DNA of 49,840 nucleotides from JBNARI01 sp049718765 (GTDB taxonomy: Bacteria; Bacillota; Sulfobacillia; DUMF01). The notes beneath the pieces were generated by a model that did no database searches, was not told where the DNA came from, and worked only from the letters and a program-made list of their open reading frames with translations. Shown piece after piece: positions 16,533-25,402 of the stretch. How positions within the stretch are numbered: the stretch's first letter is position 1; each line of letters begins with the position of its first letter. The stretch covers positions 1 to 49,840 of the forward strand of contig JBNARI010000016.1 in the NCBI GenBank assembly GCA_049718765.1, written 5' to 3'. A program made the position numbers and the translations under genes.

Positions 16533-17564
16533 ATGAAAGTATCCATTGCTGGAGCCTCAGGCTATGTTGGAGGGGAGCTCTTGAGGATCCTGCTGGGGCA
16601 CCCCGGAGTGGAAGTTTTCCAGGTTACCTCCCAATCTCATGCTGGCAAACCTGTGACTTCGGTTCACCCAAACCTCAGGAAGCGCACTTCCCTTAGGTTT
16701 TGCAGGCTGGAGGACCTGGAGCCTTGTGACGCCCTTTTTGTGGCTTTGCCCCATGGGGAAGTGGCACCCCGGGTTGACTGGCTCTTGGGGCTGGCGCCTC
16801 GTTTGATTGACATGTCTGCTGACTTCCGTCTGCGAAACCCCGACGATTACCCTCGCTGGTATGGCTTCCAGCATCCCTGTCCCAAGTTGCTTGGCAGCTT
16901 CGTGTACGGCATCCCCGAGCTACACCGGGAGGAGCTGAAGGGAGCCTCCAGGGTTGCAGTGGCTGGATGTATGGCGGGCGCAGCAATACTGGCGGTTGCT
17001 CCCCTATTCAGGCAGGGGCTTGTGGATCCCATGGTGATAGTTGAAGGCAAGTTCGGGTCTTCCGCCGGCGGAAACCAGCCTTCCACTGGGTCTCACCATT
17101 CAGAGCGGAGTCATGTAACGCGCACTTATGCGCCCACGGGCCATAGGCACACTGCGGAGATTGTCCAGGAGCTTAGTTTTGACTTGGTGCCCCAGGTGCA
17201 CGTGACCGCGTCTTCCGTTGATATGGTCCGTGGGGTCATGGTCACCTGCCACATCTTCCTCCGCCAGGAACTTGGCGATAGGGACATCTGGGAACTGTAC
17301 AGGTGTGCTTATGGGGCCGAGCCCTTCGTTCGCCTGGTGGCTGAAAGGTACGGGGTTCACAGGTTCCCCGATCCCAAGGTGCTGGCGGGTTCCAACTTTT
17401 GTGACATTGGCTTTCAGAAAGATCCCTTTTCTAGGCGACTTGTGGTAATGTCCGCAATTGATAACCTCGTGAAGGGCGCAGCTGGCAACGCGGTACAATG
17501 CTTCAACATCATGTTTGGCTACCCCGAAACCTGGGGCTTGGAGTTTCCAGGGCTACACCCCTAG
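16533..17564 (+). CDS. lysY: LysY: LysW-aminoadipyl/glutamyl phosphate reductase
   Basis: A 343-residue ArgC-type NADPH-dependent reductase. It has the Rossmann start IAGASGYVGGELLRILLGHP, the LIDMSADFRL segment and the catalytic Cys about residue 146 in VAGCMAGAA. The family reduces the acyl phosphate on the LysW-bound substrate to the semialdehyde. ATG 16533 directly follows GTGACCAAAGG. ArgC relatives usually have PGCY at the Cys; the AGCM form agrees with LysW-linked reductases. It sits between lysX and lysZ with no room for other genes. Confidence 0.92.
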   Translation: MKVSIAGASGYVGGELLRILLGHPGVEVFQVTSQSHAGKPVTSVHPNLRKRTSLRFCRLEDLEPCDALFVALPHGEVAPRVDWLLGLAPRLIDMSADFRLRNPDDYPRWYGFQHPCPKLLGSFVYGIPELHREELKGASRVAVAGCMAGAAILAVAPLFRQGLVDPMVIVEGKFGSSAGGNQPSTGSHHSERSHVTRTYAPTGHRHTAEIVQELSFDLVPQVHVTASSVDMVRGVMVTCHIFLRQELGDRDIWELYRCAYGAEPFVRLVAERYGVHRFPDPKVLAGSNFCDIGFQKDPFSRRLVVMSAIDNLVKGAAGNAVQCFNIMFGYPETWGLEFPGLHP

Positions 17565-17590
17565 GGGAGCTTAGTTGCGGGGGGATCGAA

Positions 17591-18397
17591 TTGATCGTGG
17601 TTAAGCTGGGGGGCTCCGTGGGGGAGCAGTTCAGCCCAGTGGTTGATGACGTGGCTGGGCATCTGGCTGCTGGGGAAAAGCTGGTGCTGGTGCACGGCGG
17701 GTCAACCGCAGCGGACCAGCTTGCGGAGCGCCTGGGCTATCCCCAAAGGCAAATTAGCTCTCCTTCAGGAGTGAGCAGCCGGTACACCGACCGGCCTTCA
17801 CTGGAGATCTTGCTCATGGCGTGCGCTGGCAGGCTCAACAAGCTGCTCGTGGAGGGCCTCCAGCAAAGGGGCGTCAACGCGGTTGGGCTGTCCGGAATTG
17901 ACGGGGGGCTTCTCCAGGCATCGCGCAAGAAGGCCGTGAGGGCAGTTGTGGATGGCCGCACCCTGCTTGTGCGCGATGACTACAGCGGCCGGCTTCAAAG
18001 CGTGAACGTGGGTCTGCTAAGCACCTTGCTTGAAGCTGGGTACACCCCAGTGCTCAGTTCCTTTGCCCTGAGCGAGGAGAGGGAGTGTCTCAACGTTGAT
18101 GGGGACCGCGTGGCTGCCCTGGTGGCAAAGGCCCTGCGTGCCCAGGCGCTGGTCTTCCTCACCAACGTGCCTGGGCTGCTTCGGGACCCGTCGGATCCTG
18201 GATCCCTTGTGAGGAACATTTCGGCCAGGGAACTTGTTTGGTACGAAAAGCTGGCACTGGGGCGGATGAAGAAGAAGCTGCTTGCTGCAGCCGAAGCCTT
18301 GGCCGGTGGGGTGGGACAAGTGGTGATCGCAGGTGCCATGCAGCCAAAGCCCCTTGGCCGGGCGCTGCGGGGGGAGGGGACGGTGATAACTCCATGA
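17591..18397 (+). CDS. lysZ: LysZ: LysW-aminoadipate/glutamate kinase
   Basis: An ArgB-type amino-acid kinase of 268 residues. It begins with VVKLGGSVG (phosphate loop), followed by LVLVHGGSTAADQLAERLG, LNVDGDRVAALVAKAL near residue 180 and a C-terminal GRMKKKLLAAAEAL. It phosphorylates the side-chain carboxylate of the LysW-bound amino acid. TTG 17591 is favoured because GGGGGGATC precedes it and GTG 17597 would remove only two residues. The last bases overlap the lysJ start (ATGA), indicating translational coupling. Confidence 0.92.
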   Translation: MIVVKLGGSVGEQFSPVVDDVAGHLAAGEKLVLVHGGSTAADQLAERLGYPQRQISSPSGVSSRYTDRPSLEILLMACAGRLNKLLVEGLQQRGVNAVGLSGIDGGLLQASRKKAVRAVVDGRTLLVRDDYSGRLQSVNVGLLSTLLEAGYTPVLSSFALSEERECLNVDGDRVAALVAKALRAQALVFLTNVPGLLRDPSDPGSLVRNISARELVWYEKLALGRMKKKLLAAAEALAGGVGQVVIAGAMQPKPLGRALRGEGTVITP

Positions 18398-19581
18398 CCC
18401 AAGTGGATGGCAGCACGTGGCTTGAGCTTGAAGGCCGTTACGAGCTGCCTCTATACCACAAGAGGGGAATTGCGCTGGTGAGGGGCGAGGGCGCCAGAGT
18501 GTGGGATGCAGATGGCCGCTGCTACATAGACTGCGTGGGCGGTCACGGCGTGACCGTTGTGGGCCATAGCCATCCCAAGGTGGTTGCAGCGGTGACCGCT
18601 CAGGCGCGCAAGCTCATCACATGTCCCGGCACCTTTTCCAACGATGCAAGGGCCAAATTCCTTGAGAAGCTGGTCCGCATAATGCCCGAAGGACCATGGA
18701 GGTTCTTCCTGTGCAACTCGGGCACCGAGGCAGTGGAAGCAGCAATCAAGTTTGCCCGGGCAGCTACAGGGCGTAAGGGCGTCGTGGCTGCAAAGCGGGG
18801 GTTCCACGGGCGCACCTTTGGTGCCCTCAGCGCCACGTGGAAGGAGGAGTACAGGAAGGCGTTCGAACCTTTAGTGCCTGGGTTCAGCCACGTGCCTTAC
18901 AACGACGTGGAAGCCCTGGATCGTGCAGTGGGCTCGGACACCGCCGCGGTGCTCCTTGAGCCCGTCCAGGGAGAAGGGGGCGTGTACTTGGCAAACCAGG
19001 GCTACCTCAGGGCGGCGCTGGAGATTGCCCGAAGCCGCGGCGCCCTGCTGATCCTGGACGAAGTGCAGACTGGCTGTGGTCGCACCGGCCGTTTCCTGGC
19101 AGCAGAGCACTACGACGTGATCCCTGATATGGTGTGCCTGGCCAAGGGCATTGCAGGCGGACTCCCCATGGGCGTGGTGGCGGTGGGTGAAGCTGTGGGC
19201 AACGTGGTCCCAGGCATGCACGCTTCCACGTACGGTGGTAACCCCCTGGCGTGCGCTGCAGGGGAGGCCACCCTTCAGGTGATTGAAGAGGAGGGCCTCA
19301 TTGCAAGGGCCTGGGAACTTGGGGTATGGTTCCGCGCCGAGCTGGAGAACGCTAGGCTTGCCCCGGTGCGGGAAGTGAGGGGCCTTGGGCTCCTAATAGG
19401 GATAGAGCTGAGGTTTCGAGCGGCACCGTACATTGCTGCTCTGCAACAAAGGGGCGTGCTGGCACTGAACGCTGGCCCGCAGGTGGTGCGGCTGCTCCCG
19501 CCCCTTGTGGTGACCAGAGATGAGCTTGAGATGGTGCTCAAAGCCCTCATAGATATCCTTGGTAGGGGGTGGGGAAAATGA
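18394..19581 (+). CDS. lysJ: LysJ: LysW-linked semialdehyde aminotransferase
   Basis: A 395-residue class III (ArgD-like) PLP aminotransferase. Markers are the cofactor region FFLCNSGTEAVEAAIKFAR, LILDEVQTGCGRTG, and the Schiff-base Lys in CLAKGIAGGLPMG. It transaminates the LysW-bound semialdehyde to LysW-lysine or LysW-ornithine using glutamate. ATG 18394 overlaps the lysZ stop, and its own stop overlaps lysK. The operon order X-Y-Z-J-K thus follows the reaction order fairly closely. Confidence 0.92.
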   Translation: MTQVDGSTWLELEGRYELPLYHKRGIALVRGEGARVWDADGRCYIDCVGGHGVTVVGHSHPKVVAAVTAQARKLITCPGTFSNDARAKFLEKLVRIMPEGPWRFFLCNSGTEAVEAAIKFARAATGRKGVVAAKRGFHGRTFGALSATWKEEYRKAFEPLVPGFSHVPYNDVEALDRAVGSDTAAVLLEPVQGEGGVYLANQGYLRAALEIARSRGALLILDEVQTGCGRTGRFLAAEHYDVIPDMVCLAKGIAGGLPMGVVAVGEAVGNVVPGMHASTYGGNPLACAAGEATLQVIEEEGLIARAWELGVWFRAELENARLAPVREVRGLGLLIGIELRFRAAPYIAALQQRGVLALNAGPQVVRLLPPLVVTRDELEMVLKALIDILGRGWGK

Positions 19582-20699
19582 GGACAGACCTGTGGCCTGC
19601 AGAGGCTGAGCTGTGGCTGCTGGAGCAGCTTTGCAGCATCCCCAGCCCCTCGGGACAAGAGAGCCATGCTGTGTCCTTCCTCGTGGATTACCTTCGCGGC
19701 CTTGGCTGGGAGGCCTTTGTGGACGAGGTTGGCAACGGGGTGGGGCGTGTGGGAAAAGGCCACACTCGTCTGCTGCTCCTAGGGCACGTGGACACCGTGC
19801 CAGGGTTCATCCCGGTGCGAAGGGAAGGAGACTTGATTTACGCCAGGGGAGCAGTGGACGCAAAGGGGCCCCTTGCAACGTTTGTGTGTGCCGTGGAGCG
19901 CTTGAAGCGATCCCTCGAAGGTGAGCCCTTGCCCTTGAGCATTACCCTGGTTGCAGCAGTTGGGGAGGAAACTCCCTGGTCCCCGGGGGCACACCACGTT
20001 GTGCAAACCCAGGCTGCGGACATGGTGATCGTGGGGGAGCCTAGCGGCTGGGATTCGGTCACCGTGGGTTACAAAGGCTGCCTGAGCTTCCGGGCAACTG
20101 TGCGCTGCGCCTGCGGCCACAGCGCAGGGCCAAGTCCCTCGGCTGCAGAGCGCGCCGTGGATTTCTGGCGAGAACTCAAGCAGGGGTTGAACTGCTTTGA
20201 CGGCTGCGCTCCTGGTTCCACGGGCGCTGGGCGGTTCTGGAAGGTTGAGCCAAGGCTCAAGTGCCTTGACTCTTGCTCGGACGGGATGTGGGACATTTGT
20301 TCCATGGAAGTGTGCATCAGGTTTCCCCCAAGGGTTGACCCCGAGGGCCTGAAGGCGGAGCTCTTGGGTTTGGCTGTGCGTTTAGGTGAGGGAGTGGCCA
20401 TCGAGTTTTATCCGACGGTTAAAGGCTACCTTGGAGACAAGCACAGCCCCTTGACTAGGGCGTTCACGGATTCCATCAGGAAGCTTGGGGTAAGGCCCAC
20501 GTTAAAACTCAAATGCGGCACCTCAGACATGAACGTGGTGGGGCCAGCGTGGGGCGTGCCAGTTGTGGCTTTTGGCCCTGGTGACTCCAGTCTGGACCAC
20601 ACCCCAGAAGAGCATCTGCACCTTAGAGAGTATGCCCTGGCAATCCAGGTGCTCCAGGGCGTGCTGAACCACCCCCTTGTCACAACCAAGGCCAGCTGA
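19578..20699 (+). CDS. lysK: LysK: LysW-lysine/ornithine carboxypeptidase
   Basis: An M20-family zinc hydrolase of 373 residues with LGHVDTVPGF (metal His and Asp), GAVDAKGP, and AAVGEETPWSPGA with the catalytic acidic pair. C-terminal LKCGTSDMNVVGP and SLDHTPEEHL are also typical. It releases free lysine or ornithine and regenerates LysW. ATG 19578 overlaps the lysJ stop. It ends the LysW operon; no homocitrate synthase, homoaconitase or argF-type gene accompanies it here. Confidence 0.92.
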   Translation: MRTDLWPAEAELWLLEQLCSIPSPSGQESHAVSFLVDYLRGLGWEAFVDEVGNGVGRVGKGHTRLLLLGHVDTVPGFIPVRREGDLIYARGAVDAKGPLATFVCAVERLKRSLEGEPLPLSITLVAAVGEETPWSPGAHHVVQTQAADMVIVGEPSGWDSVTVGYKGCLSFRATVRCACGHSAGPSPSAAERAVDFWRELKQGLNCFDGCAPGSTGAGRFWKVEPRLKCLDSCSDGMWDICSMEVCIRFPPRVDPEGLKAELLGLAVRLGEGVAIEFYPTVKGYLGDKHSPLTRAFTDSIRKLGVRPTLKLKCGTSDMNVVGPAWGVPVVAFGPGDSSLDHTPEEHLHLREYALAIQVLQGVLNHPLVTTKAS

Positions 20700-20831
20700 C
20701 CTTCTCAAGCGGGGATTTCCCGCGCAGGCTTGCAGGGAAAAACGCTGGAACCGGCGAATCCCTTGTAACAGGCAAATTGTGCGTGCACCTTGGGGATGAC
20801 CAGGCCACAGGGGGCGGGAAGGAGCGAGTTT

Positions 20832-21746
20832 ATGGAAGAGGGCGGTTTCCAGGACGTTTGCGAAAGCGCTGCATGCACACAAGGTGCGGAAGTGCCCGAA
20901 AGGGCGGCAATAAGGGTTGTAACGGACAGCGCTGCAAGCCTCAGCAAAGAAGTCCAGGAGAAGGAAGGCATTTCGGTAATCCCCATCTACATTCAGGTTG
21001 GTCCCCAAACGTACAGAGAGGGCCAGGACATTTCTGCCCAGGAGTTCTACCAGAAGCTGGATAGCTCTGAAGAGGTCCCAACCACTTCAGGCCCGCCTCC
21101 AGGCGAGTTTGCGGCCCTCTACCGCAAAATTGCCCAGAGCGCCAGGCAAATCCTGTCCATCCACGTCACAGGAGCTGCCAGCGCCACGTGTCACTCGGCC
21201 AGGCTTGCGGCCCAGGCAGTGCCAGAGGCCCAGGTCACAGTTTATGATTCCCGCAGCGTGTCCATGGGTACAGGGTTCCTGGCCATAGAGGCTGCCAGAG
21301 CTGCAAGGCAGGGGCTGTCTGTCGAGGAAATCGTGCAGAAGTTGGACGCCATTCGGTCTAAGCTGAGGGTGTTTGCAGCAATACCCACGCTCAAGTACCT
21401 CAGGAGGAGTGGCAGGGTGACCCAGGGGCAGGCCATCCTCGCCTCACTGCTCTCTATCAAGCCGGTGATCGAGATAGTCAATGGGCAGGTGGAACTGGTG
21501 GACAAGGTGAGGTCCTATTCCCGGGCACTTGAGCGGGTGGTCGAGCTTGCGGTGAAGGCTGCGGGCAGGATGCCGGTACACGTTGCGGTGATGCACGCTA
21601 ACTGCCTTGATGAGGCGCGCCGTTTCGCGGAGACGGTGAAGCAGAGGTTGAACGTGAAGCAGCTGCTAATAGGCGAGGTGGGCGCGGCGCTTGCGGTGCA
21701 CGGTGGACCGGGCATGATCGGCATCGTGTTCTACCCAGCCGAATAA
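20832..21746 (+). CDS. DegV family fatty-acid-binding protein
   Basis: The protein has DegV hallmarks: VVTDSAASLSKEV near the N-terminus, IPIYIQVG, FYQKL..SEEVPTTSGPPPGEF, and the C-terminal GPGMIGIVFYP. DegV/FakB proteins bind a fatty acid for phosphorylation by a FakA-type kinase, which is not in the window. ATG 20832 follows AGGAG at the right distance. It gives a ~25-residue Cys-containing extension before the usual start, so a downstream start is possible. It is about 130 bases after lysK and may be a separate unit. Confidence 0.88.
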   Translation: MEEGGFQDVCESAACTQGAEVPERAAIRVVTDSAASLSKEVQEKEGISVIPIYIQVGPQTYREGQDISAQEFYQKLDSSEEVPTTSGPPPGEFAALYRKIAQSARQILSIHVTGAASATCHSARLAAQAVPEAQVTVYDSRSVSMGTGFLAIEAARAARQGLSVEEIVQKLDAIRSKLRVFAAIPTLKYLRRSGRVTQGQAILASLLSIKPVIEIVNGQVELVDKVRSYSRALERVVELAVKAAGRMPVHVAVMHANCLDEARRFAETVKQRLNVKQLLIGEVGAALAVHGGPGMIGIVFYPAE

Positions 21747-21795
21747 TTGGTTACTCGTTGCAATTCATACGCAGCCCGTTGAGGAGGCGCAGGGA

Positions 21796-23423
21796 ATGGC
21801 GATGTCGCACCTGTCTGAGGCGGGCAGCGTGGCCCAGGAGATTTGCAACGCCATAGCCTCGGTGCTAGGTGTGGATGTGGAAATAGCGGATGAGCGGTCG
21901 GTCAGGGTGGCTGGTACAGGCAAGTACCGCTCAAAGGTGGGCTGTTCCCTCGAGACCGATGGGGTCGTGTACAGGCAGGTGGTTGCGAGGAACCTGCTGA
22001 GCTGTCTGCTCCAATAGTGGTGGATGGGAAAGTTGTTGGAGTGATTGGCCTTGTGTGCTTCGATCACGAACAGCGCGACCGACTCCTTTCCAGGCTCGAG
22101 TGCCACTAGGAGTTCATTGGGCACATCGCCAAGCTGCTTGCCGCCAAGGTGCGCGAGGCCAGACTGTGGATGGAGAAGAACCTCGCCGCAAAGATCCTCA
22201 TGGTGCTGCTGGATCGGGTAGAAGAGGCAGTGGTCGCTGTGGATTGTGAGCTGAAGCCCATTTACATGAACAGCCGCGCCCGCAAGATTTTATTTTGGGG
22301 AAGCAAAGAGCGAAAATCAGGCCCTTCAGTCGGTAATGGCAACCCTGGAAAGCGCTATTGCCTGCGGGAGTAAGTACAGCCAGAAGGAACTGTTACTGGA
22401 CACAGGGGACTGAGAGAGGAGCTACTTGGTTACCATCAGTGCCCTTTCAAGCTGTGGCAGGAACCTAGGCGCAATTGCTTCGGTGAGGCCCCTGTCGGAG
22501 CTTTACTGCTGTACGGACGCGGTTTTTGGAATAGACTCCCTTATCGGCAGGAGCGCTGCGGGTGCTTCAAGGTTGCGAGCAGCCGTTCCACTGTGCTCAT
22601 CAGAGGCGAAAGCAGAACAGGGAAGGAGCTACTTGCGAGGGTCGTCCATTCGGTGAGCGACAGGAAAGACAAGCCCTTCGTTGCGGTTAACTGCGCTGCA
22701 ATTCCCGACACCCTGCTAGAAGCGAGCTTTTCGGGTGCGAGGAAGGCGCCTTCACAGGTGCCAGAAAGGGCGGCAAGCCTGGCAGGTTCGAGATTGCCCG
22801 AGGGGGGGATCCTCTTCCTGGGCGAAGTGGGCGACATGTGGCTGTACCTCCAGACAAAGCTGCCCAGGGTGATCCCGGAGCGCCACACCAGGGCCAGGCG
22901 CTGCGACGTCAGATAATTGCTGCCACCAACTAGGACCTGGAGGCCACGATGAAGGCGGGTGAGTTCAGGGAAGAGCTGCATTTCCGCCTAAGCCTAATAC
23001 CCATTGCAGGAGAGGCCAGAGGACATTGAACCTCTGGCAAGGCATTTCTTGGAAAAGTACTGCCGCATCCTGGACAAGACGGTGACAGGTGTGGAGGCTG
23101 AGGCCCTTGGCGTCCTCAAGGACTAGCCGTGGCCTGGGAACGTTCGGGAGCTTGAGAACGCTATCGAGTACGCGGTGAACTTCGAAACCAAGCCGGTGCT
23201 AGCCAAGGCCAGCCTGCCAGAACGAGTGCGCAGTCACGGTCGCCCAATGCAGCCTCGCCGAGGCGGAGGCGTACGTCGTAAGGAAAACCCTTCATAAAAA
23301 CGGCACTAGCTACACGGACAAGAAACTAGCTGCACAGGAGCTTGGGATTGGCATTGCCACCCTGTACAGGAAAATAGCGTTAGGGCATAGAGCTATCAAA
23401 GGGATAAGCGACATGTCGGTTTG
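21796..23423 (+). pseudogene. Broken sigma-54-dependent activator (YgeV-like)
   Basis: Fragments in several frames line up as one enhancer-binding protein. First comes an N-terminal sensor part (MSHLSEAGSVAQEI, VVDGKVVGVIGLVCFDHE, a PAS-like VEEAVVAVDCELKPIYMN). Then comes an AAA+ part with a damaged Walker A (GESRTGKE, normally GESGTGKE), FVAVNCAAIPDTLLE and GGILFLGEVGD. After it follow RPEDIEPLARHFLEKY, WPGNVRELENAIEYA and a Fis-type HTH (LGIGIATLYRKI). Several in-frame stops (for example near 22016, 22107, 22917 and 23124) and the eroded GAFTGA loop show it is dead. It lies directly upstream of a broken YgeY-like gene, a known pairing. Confidence 0.8.
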
Positions 23424-23663
23424 AGAAATGTCCCCCACGGTTGCCCACCGGGGCGGTCTCCCTCCTGTTTGATCCTGCTGCCCTTCCTTGTGGTTCCATG
23501 TTGGTTCCTTCCACCATCAATTTGATGCACACTCCCGTCATTGAGCCCAAGCAAAGACCTGAGCTTTCTGGGCTCTGTCCCCTGATATGGATTTTGCGGG
23601 TAGTGCAGGGGCCGAAAGGGAAAACAGACGATGCGACCCTGAGAGCTCAAAGGGAGGTGTATT

Positions 23664-24628
23664 ATGTTGGCCACGACGTAAGACCAAGCAAGCTCATAGA
23701 ACTTTGCCGGGATATGATCCGGACGCCCAGCCTCTCTGGTCAGGAGGAGGGGATGGTCAAGCTTATCAGCCAGGCGATGCTAGATCTTGGCTACCACGAG
23801 GTTCGACTGGTGGACAGGTTCGGCAACGTGGTGGGCAGGATATCCTTTGCCCGGCCGGGCAAAAGGGTGCTGTTCGAGGGCCATATGGATTACGTGGGCG
23901 TGGGTGACTGTTGACCCGTACGGCGGCGCGGTGCCAGCGACGTGAAGGGAAGCCTGGCTGCTATGGTAGCGCGGCCGCCTTGCTCGCCGAAGACTTGAAA
24001 GGCGAGCTCAAGGGCGAGGCGCTCGTGGCCGGTTCGGTTCACGAGGAGTGCTTTGAGGGAGTGGCGTCCGGGGAAATCGGGGAGCAGTACAGGCCAGATT
24101 ACGTGGTGATCGGTGAAGCTTCCGGCCTCAGAGGAAGAGCCGAGGTAGTGCTAGAGACTTTCGGCAAGAGCGCCCACTCTTCCAACCCGGCTTAGGGCAT
24201 CAACGCGGTCAACGGGATGGTTGACTTGCTTTGGGAAATCAGGCGTAGCTACATGCCGCCTCAACACCCGGTACTTGGCAAGGGGGATCCTCGAGCTTAC
24301 GGACATAATCTCGTCCCCATATCCTGGGGCAAGTGTGATCCCCAACAAGTGCCGTGTGACTGTCGACAAGCGGCTACTTGTTGGGGAAACCGAAGAAGCA
24401 CGCGGCACGGGACCCGCAGCTCAAGGCGAAGGTGAGCATTGCTGTTAGAGAAGACAGATGCTACAGGGGGGAGCCAATTCGAAGCAAGTGTTTTGCCCCT
24501 GGTTGGATACTACCCGGGGATCACGAGTTGGTGGTAAAGGCAGCCGATGCCTTGGGTCAGTGTGGAAATACCCCCGAGGCCGTCCCATTACGCTTTTTGC
24601 ACCAACGGCAGCTACCACGCCGGTAGAT
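23664..24628 (+). pseudogene. Broken YgeY-like M20 hydrolase
   Basis: AGGGAGGT and ATG 23664 give MLATT, then frames shift. LIELCRDMIRTPSLSGQEEGM, VLFEGHMDYVGVGD, SDVKGSLAAM and GSVHEECFEG follow. The rest reads YVVIGEASGL, FGKSAHSSNPA, DRCYRGEPIRSKCFAPGW and FCTNGSYHAGR. These are in order for the selenium-linked YgeY family of M20 metallohydrolases, spread over at least three frames with stops near 23911 and 24193. The usual C-terminal end (GPG...AHT.DE) is missing because sequence of another gene begins at about 24629. Confidence 0.8.
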
Positions 24629-25312
24629 GGCAGTTGCGCGGCCTTCGTATCGGCCATGGGGTCTGCAGGCACCATTGCGGCGGGCGACAGGCTCAAGGAG
24701 GTTTTCCCCCACACCAGGGTGGTGGGGCTTGAGCCGATCCAGCGCCCCAGCTTGTCCTGTAACGGGTACGGGGACCACAACATCCAGAGCCTTGGCGACA
24801 AGCACGTCACCTGGATCCACAACGTGCTCAACATGGATTGCCTGATGTGCATCGATGATCTCGAGTGCAAGCTGGGACTTCAGTTGCTAACCGACCCTGT
24901 GGGCATGGAGTATCTCACGTCCCTGGTGGGAATTGACTCTACAGTGGTGGAAATGTCAAGGGTGTTTGGCATCTCAGGCGTGTGTAACGTGTTGGGTGCA
25001 ATAAAGACTGCAAAATACTACAGGCTAGGCAGTAAGGATAACGTGGTGACTGTGCTAACCGGCACCATCACCAGGTACCGTTCAGTCATGGCTGAGCTGG
25101 ACCGCAAGTTTGGCCCCATGGACGAAGTAAAGGCTGCCCATCGACACTGGGGCATCTTTCAAAACGTCAAGCTCGACTACGTGCAGGAGGGCACTCGCCT
25201 CAACAGGGACCGCTGGTTCATCCTCGAGTACGACACTTGGGTTGAGCAACAGGGCAAGACAGTCGCGGAACTGAACGCCCAGAGGGACCCTGGGTGGTGG
25301 GAAGGTCACTAG
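24629..25312 (+). pseudogene. C-terminal half of a PLP-dependent (cysteine-synthase-like) enzyme
   Basis: From CAAFVSAMGSAGTIAAGDRLKE onward the reading is clean to the stop at 25312. It includes VVGLEPIQRP, GYGDHNIQSLGDKH, VGIDSTVVEMSRVFG and a C-terminal WVEQQGKTVAELNAQRD. These are the C-terminal half of a fold-type II PLP enzyme. The N-terminal half, with the cofactor lysine, is absent, and the fragment is joined directly to the YgeY-like pseudogene. The most economical reading is a deletion between two adjacent genes. The open frame could still yield a protein, but not a PLP enzyme. Confidence 0.7.
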
Positions 25313-25402
25313 GCTATGGTGTCTGAGATCGACCGGATGCTCAGGGAAGCTATAGGTTTCTAGGTTGTCCAAAATAGCTGGAGTGAGCAGGAGGGAAAAG
25401 CT

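Noticed and set aside
24458..25312. An intact 284-residue PLP enzyme
   Set aside because: The first part is out-of-frame YgeY-like sequence and the PLP lysine region is missing.
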